Shown here piece after piece: positions 42,975-50,640 of a stretch of 64,000 nucleotides of DNA. The notes under the pieces are model-generated. The model saw nothing but the letters and a program-made list of their open reading frames with translations. It was not told where the DNA came from and did not search any database. The first letter of the stretch is position 1. Every line of letters starts with the position of its first letter. Location of the stretch: contig DATKDP010000106.1 in NCBI GenBank assembly GCA_035546335.1, positions 1 through 64,000 of the forward strand, written 5' to 3'. Origin of the DNA: DATKDP01 sp035546335. GTDB lineage: Bacteria; Acidobacteriota; Thermoanaerobaculia; Gp7-AA8. A program made the translations under genes and the position numbers.

Positions 42975-43355
42975 ATGGCGAGGCGCAGACGAGACGATCT
43001 GGTGATGATCTCCATCGTTTCTTCGCGATACAACATTCATCCGCAGACGCTCCGCCTCTACGAGCGGGAAGGACTTCTCAAACCGGGCCGCACCGGCGGC
43101 AACACGCGTCTCTACGGCCCCCCGGAGCTCAAGCGGCTGGAGATGATTCTCACGCTCACGCGCGACCTCGGGGTGAATCTCGCCGGAGTCGAGGTGATTC
43201 TCAATCTCCAGAGGGAAATGGAGAAGATGGAGATGGAGGTGGACGAGCTGATGAATCTGATCCGCCGGTCGCTGATCGACAAACGAATCGGCGTCAATCG
43301 CGAGAATGCCCTGGTGAAGGTGGGACCGCGGCACGTTCAGAAGACGCGGCGTTGA
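42975..43355 (+). CDS. hspR: MerR-family heat-shock repressor HspR
   Basis: The 126-residue protein has a MerR-type winged helix (SSRYNIHPQTLRLYEREGLL and GGNTRLYGPPELKRLEMI). IHPQTLRLYEREGLLKP is the segment that distinguishes HspR. The dimerisation helix is Met/Glu-rich (LQREMEKMEMEVDELMNLI). HspR represses dnaK operons by binding HAIR sites, with DnaK as co-repressor in Streptomyces. Its position after dnaK and the HAIR-like site before dnaK support the same circuit here. A GGAG lies about 10 nt before the ATG. Confidence 0.92.
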   Translation: MARRRRDDLVMISIVSSRYNIHPQTLRLYEREGLLKPGRTGGNTRLYGPPELKRLEMILTLTRDLGVNLAGVEVILNLQREMEKMEMEVDELMNLIRRSLIDKRIGVNRENALVKVGPRHVQKTRR

Positions 43356-43374
43356 ATGTCATTCCGATTTGGCT

Positions 43375-43402
43375 TTGTCTCGCCAATCGTTCGACGTAGA
43401 AT
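43375..43402 (+). promoter_or_regulatory. Sigma-70-like promoter for the sigma-factor gene
   Basis: TTGTCT (43375-43380), 16-bp spacer, TAGAAT (43397-43402). The ATG at 43435 is about 25 nt beyond the expected start site. Confidence 0.5.
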
Positions 43403-43434
43403 GGCATCACCCACTTGCCACCGGCGGACACGGA

Positions 43435-44622
43435 ATGCGGCGACACGAAGACCATCGAGACGAGTCGTACGACCTTCTAAACCAATACCTCCAGGAGATC
43501 GCGCGTATCCCGCGGCTCACGCCTGAGCGCGAGCGCGAGCTCGGCCGCCGCGTTCAGCAGAACGATCGCAACGCGCTCGAGGAGCTGGTCAAGGCGAATC
43601 TCCGGTTCGTCGTGTCCTACGCAAAGCGCTTCCGCAACGCACACGTTCTCTTCCTCGATCTGATCAACGAAGGAAACATCGGCCTGATCCACGCCGCAAG
43701 GAAATTCGATCCCGACAAGAACGTCAAGTTCATCACCTACGCCGTCTGGTGGATACGCCAGGCGATTCTCCATGCGCTTTCCGAGCAGGGAGGCGCCTTT
43801 CGTCTCCCGCCGAAACGCGCGAATCTGATGTATCGCCTGGAAAAGGCGATCGGCACGGCGATGTCGGAGCAGAACCGCATCCCGACATCGGAAGAGCTTG
43901 CGGCAGAGCTCGGAGTTTCGGTGCGCGAGATCGATACGCTCCTGCAGGCGAACCACGAGAACTACTCGCTGAGCTCCGAGCTCGACGGCGACTCGCATAC
44001 CGAGCTCGCCGAGCTGATCGAGCAAACCACCATTCCATCGGCCGAAGTGGAGATGGAGGAACAGTCGCGCCGTCAGGAGCTGCTCCAGCAGATGGCGAGT
44101 CTCGCCGCAAAGGAGCGCCTCGTTCTGACGCTACGCCACGGAGTGAGCGACAACATTCCGAAGAAGACCTCGGAGATCGCCGAGTTTCTCAACCGGTCCG
44201 TCGAGGAGATCGAGGAGATTCTCGAGCGCGCGACCGAGATTCTTTGCTCTGCGCTCTCGGTCGAGCGGAACGAGCTGGCGCACCTGATCCTCTTCACCAA
44301 CCCGAACCCGCAGGCGTCGTGGACGTACTGGGTCGCTCTGGGCGATCTTCAGGAAGGGATCAAGCCGAGCATCGATCACGACCGGATCCCTGATCTGGAA
44401 AATCTCAAACAGCAGGGAGCGGTGCAGCGTGAGCTGGAGCTGCTCACTGTGGAAGAGCGGACCGTTCTCAAGCTGCGATTCGGCGTTCTCCAGGACGAGG
44501 AGCTCACGCTCCGCGACATCGGCGAGATTCTCAGTCTCTCGCGCGAACGCGTACGTCAGATCGAGGCGCGAGCCGAGGCGAAGTGCCGCAGGTTCGTGCG
44601 CCGCGAGAGTTTCTCGCGCTGA
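43435..44622 (+). CDS. Sigma-70 family sigma factor with an apparent second region 4
   Basis: The 395-residue sigma has region 1.2/2 (DLLNQYLQEIARIPRLTPER, LVKANLRFVVSYAKRF, LDLINEGNIGLIHAARKFD, FITYAVWWIRQAI). Region 3 follows (RIPTSEELAAELGVSVREID). A region-4-like segment is at about 214-270 (LAAKERLVLTLRHGV and KKTSEIAEFLNRSVEEIEEIL). After a 60-residue linker comes a canonical region 4 at 333-390 (LTVEERTVLKLRFGVL, LTLRDIGEILSLSRERVRQIEARA). The first copy is degenerate in the recognition helix. Region 1.1 is absent, so it resembles group 2/RpoS-type sigmas. The N-terminal HEDHRDESYDLLNQYL fits an alternative or primary-like sigma. Target promoters are unknown. Confidence 0.88.
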   Translation: MRRHEDHRDESYDLLNQYLQEIARIPRLTPERERELGRRVQQNDRNALEELVKANLRFVVSYAKRFRNAHVLFLDLINEGNIGLIHAARKFDPDKNVKFITYAVWWIRQAILHALSEQGGAFRLPPKRANLMYRLEKAIGTAMSEQNRIPTSEELAAELGVSVREIDTLLQANHENYSLSSELDGDSHTELAELIEQTTIPSAEVEMEEQSRRQELLQQMASLAAKERLVLTLRHGVSDNIPKKTSEIAEFLNRSVEEIEEILERATEILCSALSVERNELAHLILFTNPNPQASWTYWVALGDLQEGIKPSIDHDRIPDLENLKQQGAVQRELELLTVEERTVLKLRFGVLQDEELTLRDIGEILSLSRERVRQIEARAEAKCRRFVRRESFSR

Positions 44623-44633
44623 GAGAACGGGCG

Positions 44634-44903
44634 ATGCCGGAGACGAGAGCGCCGCAGACCCTCCCCATGGGCAGGCTCGATGCGCTCGACGTCGGATCGA
44701 GAAAACTGACGATCCAGACCGAGTTTCTCACCCGCCCCGAATGGCACATCGAAACGAAGATTTACATCGGCGGAGCGCTGAAAAAGACCTACGTCGAAGA
44801 TCTTTCGTCGACTGCCGAGTCGGAGCTGCAGGGAATCATCGACCAGTTCCACGTCGCCCGCCGCCAGGAGCTCGTCGAGCGCCTGATGAATCTCGAGAAG
44901 TGA
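44634..44903 (+). CDS. Conserved hypothetical protein, 89 aa
   Basis: The protein carries MGRLDALDVGSRKLTIQTEF and WHIETKIYIGGALKKTYVED, a short beta-rich domain. A helical end follows (SELQGIIDQFHVARRQELVERL). I do not recognise a named family. It starts 11 bp after the sigma-factor stop on the same strand and is probably cotranscribed, so a role linked to that sigma is possible. The ATG at 44634 has GAGAACGGG upstream. A family D repeat follows the stop by 21 bp. Confidence 0.65.
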   Translation: MPETRAPQTLPMGRLDALDVGSRKLTIQTEFLTRPEWHIETKIYIGGALKKTYVEDLSSTAESELQGIIDQFHVARRQELVERLMNLEK

Positions 44904-44924
44904 ACAAGGGTTGGGGGGAGGGAA

Positions 44925-45146
44925 GTGGCCGAACTTTGTCGCGGGTGCGCGCGGCGAACGTTGGGGCTTGCGATGGTCTGACACTGCATCCGCGACAAGT
45001 TCGGTCTGTGACGAGCAGGAATGGACTTTCGCTCTCGCATCAGCTTGTCGCCGGCGATTCGGGCCAGGGCCGAAGTTGTCTGCTTCGGCGCGCGAGAGGT
45101 CACAGCATGCGTCTGCGCCTGGCCGAAGCCGACAAACTTCGCCCAC
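44925..45146. repeat. Family D element, copy 2
   Basis: The 222-bp unit begins GTGGCCGAACTTTGTCGCGG and ends GACAAACTTCGCCCAC. It matches copy 1 (20108-20332) throughout, including CATCCGCGACAAGTTCGGTC and CTTGTCGCCGGCGATTCGGG, with a diverged middle. It fills the gap between convergent genes. Confidence 0.92.
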
Positions 45147-45161
45147 AAAGTAAGCAGCACG

Positions 45162-45569
45162 TCACTCCGAGGTCAGCGGCAGGCGCTGAAGCTCCTGAAG
45201 CGTGATGCGCAGCACGCTGTTCGCTGTGAATCCGGGAGGGAAGGCATGCGGGACTCGGATGCCGGCGCCGACGAGCTCGAGGAAATCGAGAGGGGGGCGC
45301 CGGTGCGCAAGCGCCCAGAGGAGCTTTCGCGGAAGCTCCTCCCGGTCGTGCAGGGAGAGGTGCAGCGGCTGAAGATAGTAGCCGAAGTGCATCGCTTCGA
45401 TCGGGGTCTCTCCCTTCGCATACTCCGGAAGGGTGATGCCGAGAGTGAGCGAACCGAGAATCCAGTTCTCGGCGCGGAAGCGTTCACGCCATTCCTCTTC
45501 TTCCTTCCGGTTGAGCTTCTCGAGGCGCAAGTTTCGTCGTTCCCTTCGGTGGTCGGCGCGTTTCAGCAT
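45162..45569 (-). CDS. Hypothetical protein, 135 aa
   Basis: The protein begins with a very basic, Arg/Glu-rich helix (KRADHRRERRNLRLEKLNRK). A folded region follows with ENWILGSLTLGITLPEYAKG, ALAHRRPPLDFLELVGAGIR and an ending LQELQRLPLTSE. I do not recognise the family. The ATG at 45569 is the first good start; there is no clear ribosome site. The surrounding composition is ordinary. It may be a real gene because the frame is conserved-looking over its entire length, but no function can be proposed. Confidence 0.5.
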   Translation of the reverse strand: MLKRADHRRERRNLRLEKLNRKEEEEWRERFRAENWILGSLTLGITLPEYAKGETPIEAMHFGYYLQPLHLSLHDREELPRKLLWALAHRRPPLDFLELVGAGIRVPHAFPPGFTANSVLRITLQELQRLPLTSE

Positions 45570-45684
45570 ACACGGGATCGGCGCCCGGGCCGCGCGACGG
45601 CGCGTCGCAAAAAACGTGCTCAACGTGCGTGTCGTCTTGTGGCAGCCTGCGCGACCAGACGGAACGGTGCGGACTCTGACCCCG

Positions 45685-45874
45685 AGGGGGTCGTGCGTCC
45701 CCGCCAGATCGTGGCGGCGTCCTCGCTGCCACAGGCAAGGTCGGCAGATGTGACCAAGCCTGCCAGCGACGGCGAGGACGCCGTCGCGATCGTGCGAGGA
45801 CGCACGACCCCCAGCTGCGCGCACGAGCGCGGCCATGTGTGGGATAGTCTCTCGTCTCTCGTCTCTCGTCTCTC
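45685..45874. repeat. Family E element followed by a heptamer tandem repeat
   Basis: GGGGGTCGTGCGTCC (about 45690) and GGACGCACGACCCCC (about 45800) are inverted copies bounding an E-like core with GGCAGATGTGACCAAGCC. Four GTCTCTC units follow at 45847-45874, 50 bp before the ABC transporter start. The 354-bp gap 45570-45923 has no gene. Confidence 0.85.
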
Positions 45875-45923
45875 AACCTCTGGCATAAACCACGGCGCTT
45901 CGCGCATTCTCACTGCTGCTGCA

Positions 45924-47663
45924 ATGTCGCCGATCCGCCGCCTTCTCCACTACTTCGCCCGGCATCGATGGTCGCTCGCTCTCGGCGCTCTCTGCGTCGT
46001 CGGGTCCGCTGCCTTCTCGCTGACCAAGCCCCTCATCGTCGGTACCGCGGTCGATGCGCTCGCGGTCAGCTCCTCCCGCCGCGATCTCGTCTGGTACGGG
46101 CTCCTCTTCGTCGGTGCGGCCGCGATGCAGGGGATCTTCCTCTACCTCCAGCGCTGGATCATCATCGGCACCTCGCGGCGGATCGAATACGACATGCGAG
46201 GCGACCTCTACGAGCACCTCCAGTCGCTGCCTCTCGCCTTCTACAACGAACAGCGCACCGGCGATCTGATGTCGCGCGCCACCAACGACCTCTCCTCGGT
46301 TCGCATGTTGATCGGCCCGGCGGTCATGCACTCCTTCTCGTCGCTGCTGATCGTCTTCGGAGCGTTCGTCATGATGCTGCGGATCGAGACCGGCCTCGCG
46401 CTGATCTCGCTGATCGCAGTTCCCATCGTCGCCGGCCTCGTGAAGTACTTCGGCGAGCGGATTCACGACCGCTTTCGCATGGTTCAGGACCATTTCGGAG
46501 ACATCTCCGCGCGCGTTCAGGAGAATCTCGCCGGCGTGCGCGTGGTGCGGGCGTTCACTCAGGAGCGAAACGAGATCGAGACGTTCCGCAAAATGAATCG
46601 CGAGTACGTCGAGCGCAATCGCTCCCTGATCAAGCTCACCGCCACCTTCTATCCGGCACTGCACGCGATGATCGGCGTGATGTTCGTCGTCGTCTTCTTC
46701 GTCGGCGGGCGTCGCATTCTCGGCGGCACGATGAGCATCGGCGAGTTCGTCGCCTTCCAGTTCTATCTGGCCCGGATGATCTGGCCACTCATCGCCCTCG
46801 GATGGGTGATCAATCTCTTCCAGCGCGGAATGGCGTCGATGAAGCGTCTGGTCGAGGTCTGGGACGTCGCGCCCGAACGGCCCGGCGAGCAGCTCTGCGA
46901 GCCCCAGGAGTTCCGCGGTGCCCTCGAGCTGCGCCGCCTGACATTCGCATATCCCGGCGGGCCGCCCGTGCTCCGCGAGATCGACCTGAACGTCGAGCCC
47001 GGCCAGACGGTCGGAATCGTCGGCCGGACGGGAAGCGGCAAGTCGACGCTTCTCGCCCTCCTCGCGCGCCTCTGGGAGCCCCCCGAGCAGAGCGTCTTCC
47101 TCGACGGCTGTGCCATCGAAGCGATTCCAACCGCGCGGCTTCGCGACATCATCGCCGTCGTTCCGCAGGAGACATTCCTCTTCTCCGACACGATCGGAGA
47201 GAACATCCGCTTCGGCCGTGCCGGCTCTTCGGAAAAGGAGATCGAGTCGATGGCCGAGCTCGCGGGGCTGCGCGACGATGTGACCGGCTTTCCCTCCGGC
47301 TTCTCCACGGTGATCGGCGAGCGGGGGATCACGCTCTCGGGGGGACAGAAGCAGCGAACTGCGATCGCGCGCGCCCTGATCCGCAATCCGGTGATTCTCA
47401 TGCTCGATGACGCGCTGAGCGCGGTCGATACCGCGACCGAGGAGCGGATTCTCGATTCGCTGAGAGCGGTGCGGCGGGGGAGGACGGTGCTGATCGTGTC
47501 GCATCGCGCCTCGTCGGTGAAAGACGCCGACCAGATCGTGGTACTCGATCAGGGAGCGATCGTCGAGCGCGGTACGCACGAGGAGCTGATCGGTCTGGAC
47601 GGCTACTACGCCGATCTCTACCGGCGACAGGCGCTCGAAGAAGAGATCGAGGAGATCGCGTGA
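45924..47663 (+). CDS. ABC exporter half-transporter, subunit 1 (degenerate catalytic site)
   Basis: The 579-residue protein joins a six-helix type IV exporter domain (about 20-310) to an ATPase domain. The ATPase has Walker A GRTGSGKST, Q-loop VVPQETFLFSD, signature LSGGQKQR and Walker B VILMLDDALSAVD. The residue after the Walker B Asp is Asp, not the usual catalytic Glu. The next gene has a normal Glu but an altered signature. This reciprocal pattern marks heterodimeric exporters such as TM287/288, BmrCD and LmrCD, which move drugs, lipids or peptides. The start ATG at 45924 is preceded by a heptamer repeat. The stop overlaps the next GTG (GTGA). Confidence 0.93.
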   Translation: MSPIRRLLHYFARHRWSLALGALCVVGSAAFSLTKPLIVGTAVDALAVSSSRRDLVWYGLLFVGAAAMQGIFLYLQRWIIIGTSRRIEYDMRGDLYEHLQSLPLAFYNEQRTGDLMSRATNDLSSVRMLIGPAVMHSFSSLLIVFGAFVMMLRIETGLALISLIAVPIVAGLVKYFGERIHDRFRMVQDHFGDISARVQENLAGVRVVRAFTQERNEIETFRKMNREYVERNRSLIKLTATFYPALHAMIGVMFVVVFFVGGRRILGGTMSIGEFVAFQFYLARMIWPLIALGWVINLFQRGMASMKRLVEVWDVAPERPGEQLCEPQEFRGALELRRLTFAYPGGPPVLREIDLNVEPGQTVGIVGRTGSGKSTLLALLARLWEPPEQSVFLDGCAIEAIPTARLRDIIAVVPQETFLFSDTIGENIRFGRAGSSEKEIESMAELAGLRDDVTGFPSGFSTVIGERGITLSGGQKQRTAIARALIRNPVILMLDDALSAVDTATEERILDSLRAVRRGRTVLIVSHRASSVKDADQIVVLDQGAIVERGTHEELIGLDGYYADLYRRQALEEEIEEIA

Positions 47664-49543
47664 GCGAGATCGAGCGGCACGAGGACGAAGGTGCGAAGGC
47701 GTTCGACCCCCATCTGGTGCGACGCCTCCTGACGTATCTCCGTCCGTACCGCCTGCGAACGGTCGTCTCGGTCGTCCTGGTCATCTTCTCGTCGATCCTC
47801 GAGCTCGCCGGCCCTGCGATCATCGCCATCGGAATCGATCTCTTCGTCCGACCGGGCGACCTCGAGCCCGTGGGCATCAGCGGCGGCGTCCGCGACTGGC
47901 TGCAGGCCTCGGGATGGATGGCCGATCCGATCGCCGGAATCAACATCGCCGCAGCCGTCTACCTCCTGACGCTCCTCGGAGGATTCATCGTCCTCTACAC
48001 CCAGATGGTTCTGATGAACCTGATGGGGCAGTACGTGATGTACGACCTTCGCAAGCAGATCTTCGAACATCTGCAGAAGCTCGACATCAAATTCTTCGAT
48101 CGGAATCCCGTCGGGCGGCTGATCACGCGCGTGACCACCGACGTCGACGCGCTCAACGAGATGTTCACCGCCGGCTTCGTCGCGATTTTCGGCGACGTGT
48201 TCGTGTTGCTCGGCATCGTCGCGGTGCTCTTCTGGATGAACTGGCAGTTGGCGCTCGTCCTCTTCTCCATCACGCCCTTCATCATTCTCGTCTCCGTCTG
48301 GTTCCGCCGAGGAGCACGGAGGACGTACCGGCAGGTGCGGGCGCGCATCGCGGCGATCAACGCGTTCCTGCAGGAGCACATCTCCGGGATGTCGGTCGTG
48401 CAGCTCTTCAACCGGCAGGAGGCGGAGGGGGCGAAGTTCGAAGTTCTGAACGCGAAGCATCGCGACGCGAACATCGATTCGATCTTCTACTACGCCGTCT
48501 TCTATCCGGCGATCGAGCTGATCCAGTCGATCGGCATCGCGCTCATCGTCTGGTACGGTGGCGGGCAGGTCATCCAGGGGACGCTCTCCCTCGGTGCGCT
48601 CGTCGCCTTCTTCCAGTACGCGCAACGATTCTACGAGCCGATCTCCGACCTGTCGGAGAAGTACAACATCCTGCAGGCGGCGATGGCGGCGAGCGAGAGG
48701 ATCTTCAAGCTGATCGATACGCCGGTCTCCATTCGGACGCCGGAGGAGGCGGAACAGGTCTCTCAGGTCGAATCGATCGAGTTTCGCGATGTCTGGTTCG
48801 CTTACAACGACGAGGAGTGGGTGCTGAAGAACGTTTCGTTCCGCGTCGAAAAGGGAGAGCGGATCGCGATCGTGGGGCACACCGGCGCGGGGAAGACGAC
48901 CGTCACGAGTCTGCTGCTTCGCTTCTACGACATCCAGCGCGGCGAGATCCTCATCAACGGAATCGACATCCGCAGGCTCGAGGTCGAATCGCTCCGTCGT
49001 CTCTTCGCCATCGTCCAGCAGGACTTCTTCCTTTTTTCCGGGACGGTCGGCGACAACATCTCCCTCGGTGACGACTCGATTCCTCCCGCGCGCGTCCGCA
49101 ATGCGGCCGCCCGCGTTCAGGCCGACCGCTTCATCGCGCGACTCCCCGAAGGCTATGAGGCGCCGGTAAAGGAGCGGGGCGCGGGATTCTCGGTGGGAGA
49201 GAAACAGCTCCTCTCGTTCGCTCGCGCCCTCGCGTTCGATCCCCCGGTGCTGATTCTCGACGAAGCGACCTCGTCGATCGACACGGAGACCGAGTCGTTG
49301 ATTCAGAAGGGAACCGAAGTGCTGATGGCGGGTCGGACGTCGATCGTCATCGCGCATCGGCTATCGACGATCCGGTCGGCGGATACGATCCTCGTGTTTC
49401 ATCACGGCGAAGTGCGCGAGCGCGGTACGCACGAAGAGCTCATGAGCATCGATGGACTCTACAGGAGGCTGTACGAACTGCAGTACCGCCAGCAGCGCGA
49501 GCTCCTCGAGGTTTCCGGCGCCGAGGTCGCCTCGTGGGTTTGA
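47660..49543 (+). CDS. ABC exporter half-transporter, subunit 2 (canonical Walker B, altered signature)
   Basis: The 627-residue partner has the same layout. It has Walker A GHTGAGKTT, Q-loop IVQQDFFLFSG, Walker B VLILDEATSSID with the catalytic Glu, and H-loop IAHRLSTI. The signature is FSVGEKQLL, where LSGGQ is expected. In a heterodimer this signature pairs with the first subunit's Walker A/B to make the non-hydrolysing site. The other, canonical site uses this subunit's Walker motifs and the partner's LSGGQ. It starts with GTG overlapping the previous stop. The cargo is unknown. Confidence 0.93.
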   Translation: MSEIERHEDEGAKAFDPHLVRRLLTYLRPYRLRTVVSVVLVIFSSILELAGPAIIAIGIDLFVRPGDLEPVGISGGVRDWLQASGWMADPIAGINIAAAVYLLTLLGGFIVLYTQMVLMNLMGQYVMYDLRKQIFEHLQKLDIKFFDRNPVGRLITRVTTDVDALNEMFTAGFVAIFGDVFVLLGIVAVLFWMNWQLALVLFSITPFIILVSVWFRRGARRTYRQVRARIAAINAFLQEHISGMSVVQLFNRQEAEGAKFEVLNAKHRDANIDSIFYYAVFYPAIELIQSIGIALIVWYGGGQVIQGTLSLGALVAFFQYAQRFYEPISDLSEKYNILQAAMAASERIFKLIDTPVSIRTPEEAEQVSQVESIEFRDVWFAYNDEEWVLKNVSFRVEKGERIAIVGHTGAGKTTVTSLLLRFYDIQRGEILINGIDIRRLEVESLRRLFAIVQQDFFLFSGTVGDNISLGDDSIPPARVRNAAARVQADRFIARLPEGYEAPVKERGAGFSVGEKQLLSFARALAFDPPVLILDEATSSIDTETESLIQKGTEVLMAGRTSIVIAHRLSTIRSADTILVFHHGEVRERGTHEELMSIDGLYRRLYELQYRQQRELLEVSGAEVASWV

Positions 49544-49596
49544 GGGCGCCGGCCATCGTCCGGCGATCACGCTGGCTGGCGCGAGGACGGATCGCC

Positions 49597-49890
49597 TCAG
49601 CTGAAGATCCGCTCCGCCTCCTGCTCGATCCTGCTGCGGATCTTCGACTCGAACGGTAGCGCGAGGAAGGGCAGTTTGCCGTCGAGAATCAGATCGTGCT
49701 CGGTGACCTCGAGCTTCCCCTTGATCTCGAACCCCTTCGTGCGGAACGAAAAGAGAAGCGCATCGCCGACCCACCGATGCTGGGGCGCCGCGACGCGATC
49801 GCCGTCGCGCTCCATCAGCTCATGGAGCAGATGCTCGACCCGAACCTTCGCCTCGTCCGGCGTGCTGTGGTGCCGTATTACGATGTGCAC
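49597..49890 (-). CDS. Polyhydroxyalkanoic-acid-system-type small protein (PF09650-like)
   Basis: The 97-residue protein starts VHIVIRHHSTPDEAKVRVEH and contains VGDALLFSFRTKGFEIKGKL, LEVTEHDLILDGKLPFLALP and a C-terminal KIRSRIEQEAERIF. This matches the PHA_gran_rgn family, small START-like proteins found beside PHA genes but also alone. No PHA synthase or phasin is nearby, so a storage-granule role is not assured. The GTG at 49890 gives the usual family start. An earlier ATG in frame lies inside the adjacent repeat. It is convergent with the ABC exporter across 53 bp. Confidence 0.75.
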   Translation of the reverse strand: MHIVIRHHSTPDEAKVRVEHLLHELMERDGDRVAAPQHRWVGDALLFSFRTKGFEIKGKLEVTEHDLILDGKLPFLALPFESKIRSRIEQEAERIFS

Positions 49891-49920
49891 GTGACGAATC
49901 GCATGAAAAAACGAGGCCAA

Positions 49921-50060
49921 AGCCGGGGAGAGCGGGCGTCCCGCGCCCGCCCCTGTTCCCTCCGCGCTGATGCAGCCGACCATCACGCGGTTACCGTCCG
50001 CGACGAGCGTCCCGATCGCTCGCAGCGTCGCCCGTCACCGGGCCGAAGATCGGCGTCCCT
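49921..50060. repeat. Composite repeat island, inverted C plus 29-mer
   Basis: The 29-mer lies at 49925-49953 and is followed by the reverse complement of the body seen at 8626-8700 (CATCACGCGGTTACCGTCCG). It ends in a partial C hairpin (GGGCCGAAGATCGGCGTCCC). The left part of the nucleotidyltransferase reading frame (stop 50035) runs into it. Confidence 0.88.
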
Positions 50061-50640
50061 GCTCCACGGCGTCGTCCAGTGCCGCGAGGAGATCGCGACC
50101 GCGATGAAAGCCGCGCGAGGTGATGAGCCGGGCCGAACGTCGCGCACGGGCGAGGTCGCCTTCCTCGGCTGAGCGAACGAGAGCACGCAGGTCGGCCACA
50201 TCCTGAGGTCGTTCCGCGTCATCGCGTGAAAGGAGCTTGAGCGCGATCAGATCGCCGAGACTCGCAACCGGCGCCTCGACCATGGAAAAAACCTCGAGAA
50301 CCGAGGCGTCCTGCACGATTTCCTCTTCGATCCGGGACGACGCGAACAAGAGATCGAGAACCGGACCCGCTGTCGCGTCCCTCTCGAGACGCTCGGTCGC
50401 GAGCCTGTCGCGAGCGGCCTGCTCGAGAGTCGCCGTCAGCCGGTATCCGCGCGATCGGAGATCGCGAATCAGCCGTTCGGCGTCGGCGTCCGAAGAGGCA
50501 GCGATGGCGAGATCGATGTCGCGCGTGAAACGCGGCTCTGTCTGGACCGAGACGGCCAGTCCGCCGATCAGCGCCCATCGGATGGAGAGCGAGTCGAGAT
50601 CTCTCGCTGTGCGGCCGAGGGTCGATTCGAGCGAGGTCAA
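50035..50640 (-). CDS. Nucleotidyltransferase (AbiEii-like) with C-terminus formed by a repeat
   Basis: The 201-residue protein has WALIGGLAVSVQTEPRFTRDIDLAIAA (shown as WALIGGLAVSVQ, then RFTRDIDLAIA), a GG...DxD nucleotidyltransferase core. LDLLFA (about 125) holds the third acidic residue. A helical part follows with LIALKLLSRDDAERPQDVAD, typical of AbiEii-family toxins and their relatives. It starts with TTG at 50640 overlapping the stop of the small upstream gene (TTGA). The last residues (EQGRRSSAR) are encoded inside a C-type repeat, so the original end may have been replaced. It pairs with a 74-residue gene, as in the module at 11041-11754. Toxicity is unproven. Confidence 0.7.
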   Translation of the reverse strand: MTSLESTLGRTARDLDSLSIRWALIGGLAVSVQTEPRFTRDIDLAIAASSDADAERLIRDLRSRGYRLTATLEQAARDRLATERLERDATAGPVLDLLFASSRIEEEIVQDASVLEVFSMVEAPVASLGDLIALKLLSRDDAERPQDVADLRALVRSAEEGDLARARRSARLITSRGFHRGRDLLAALDDAVEQGRRSSAR

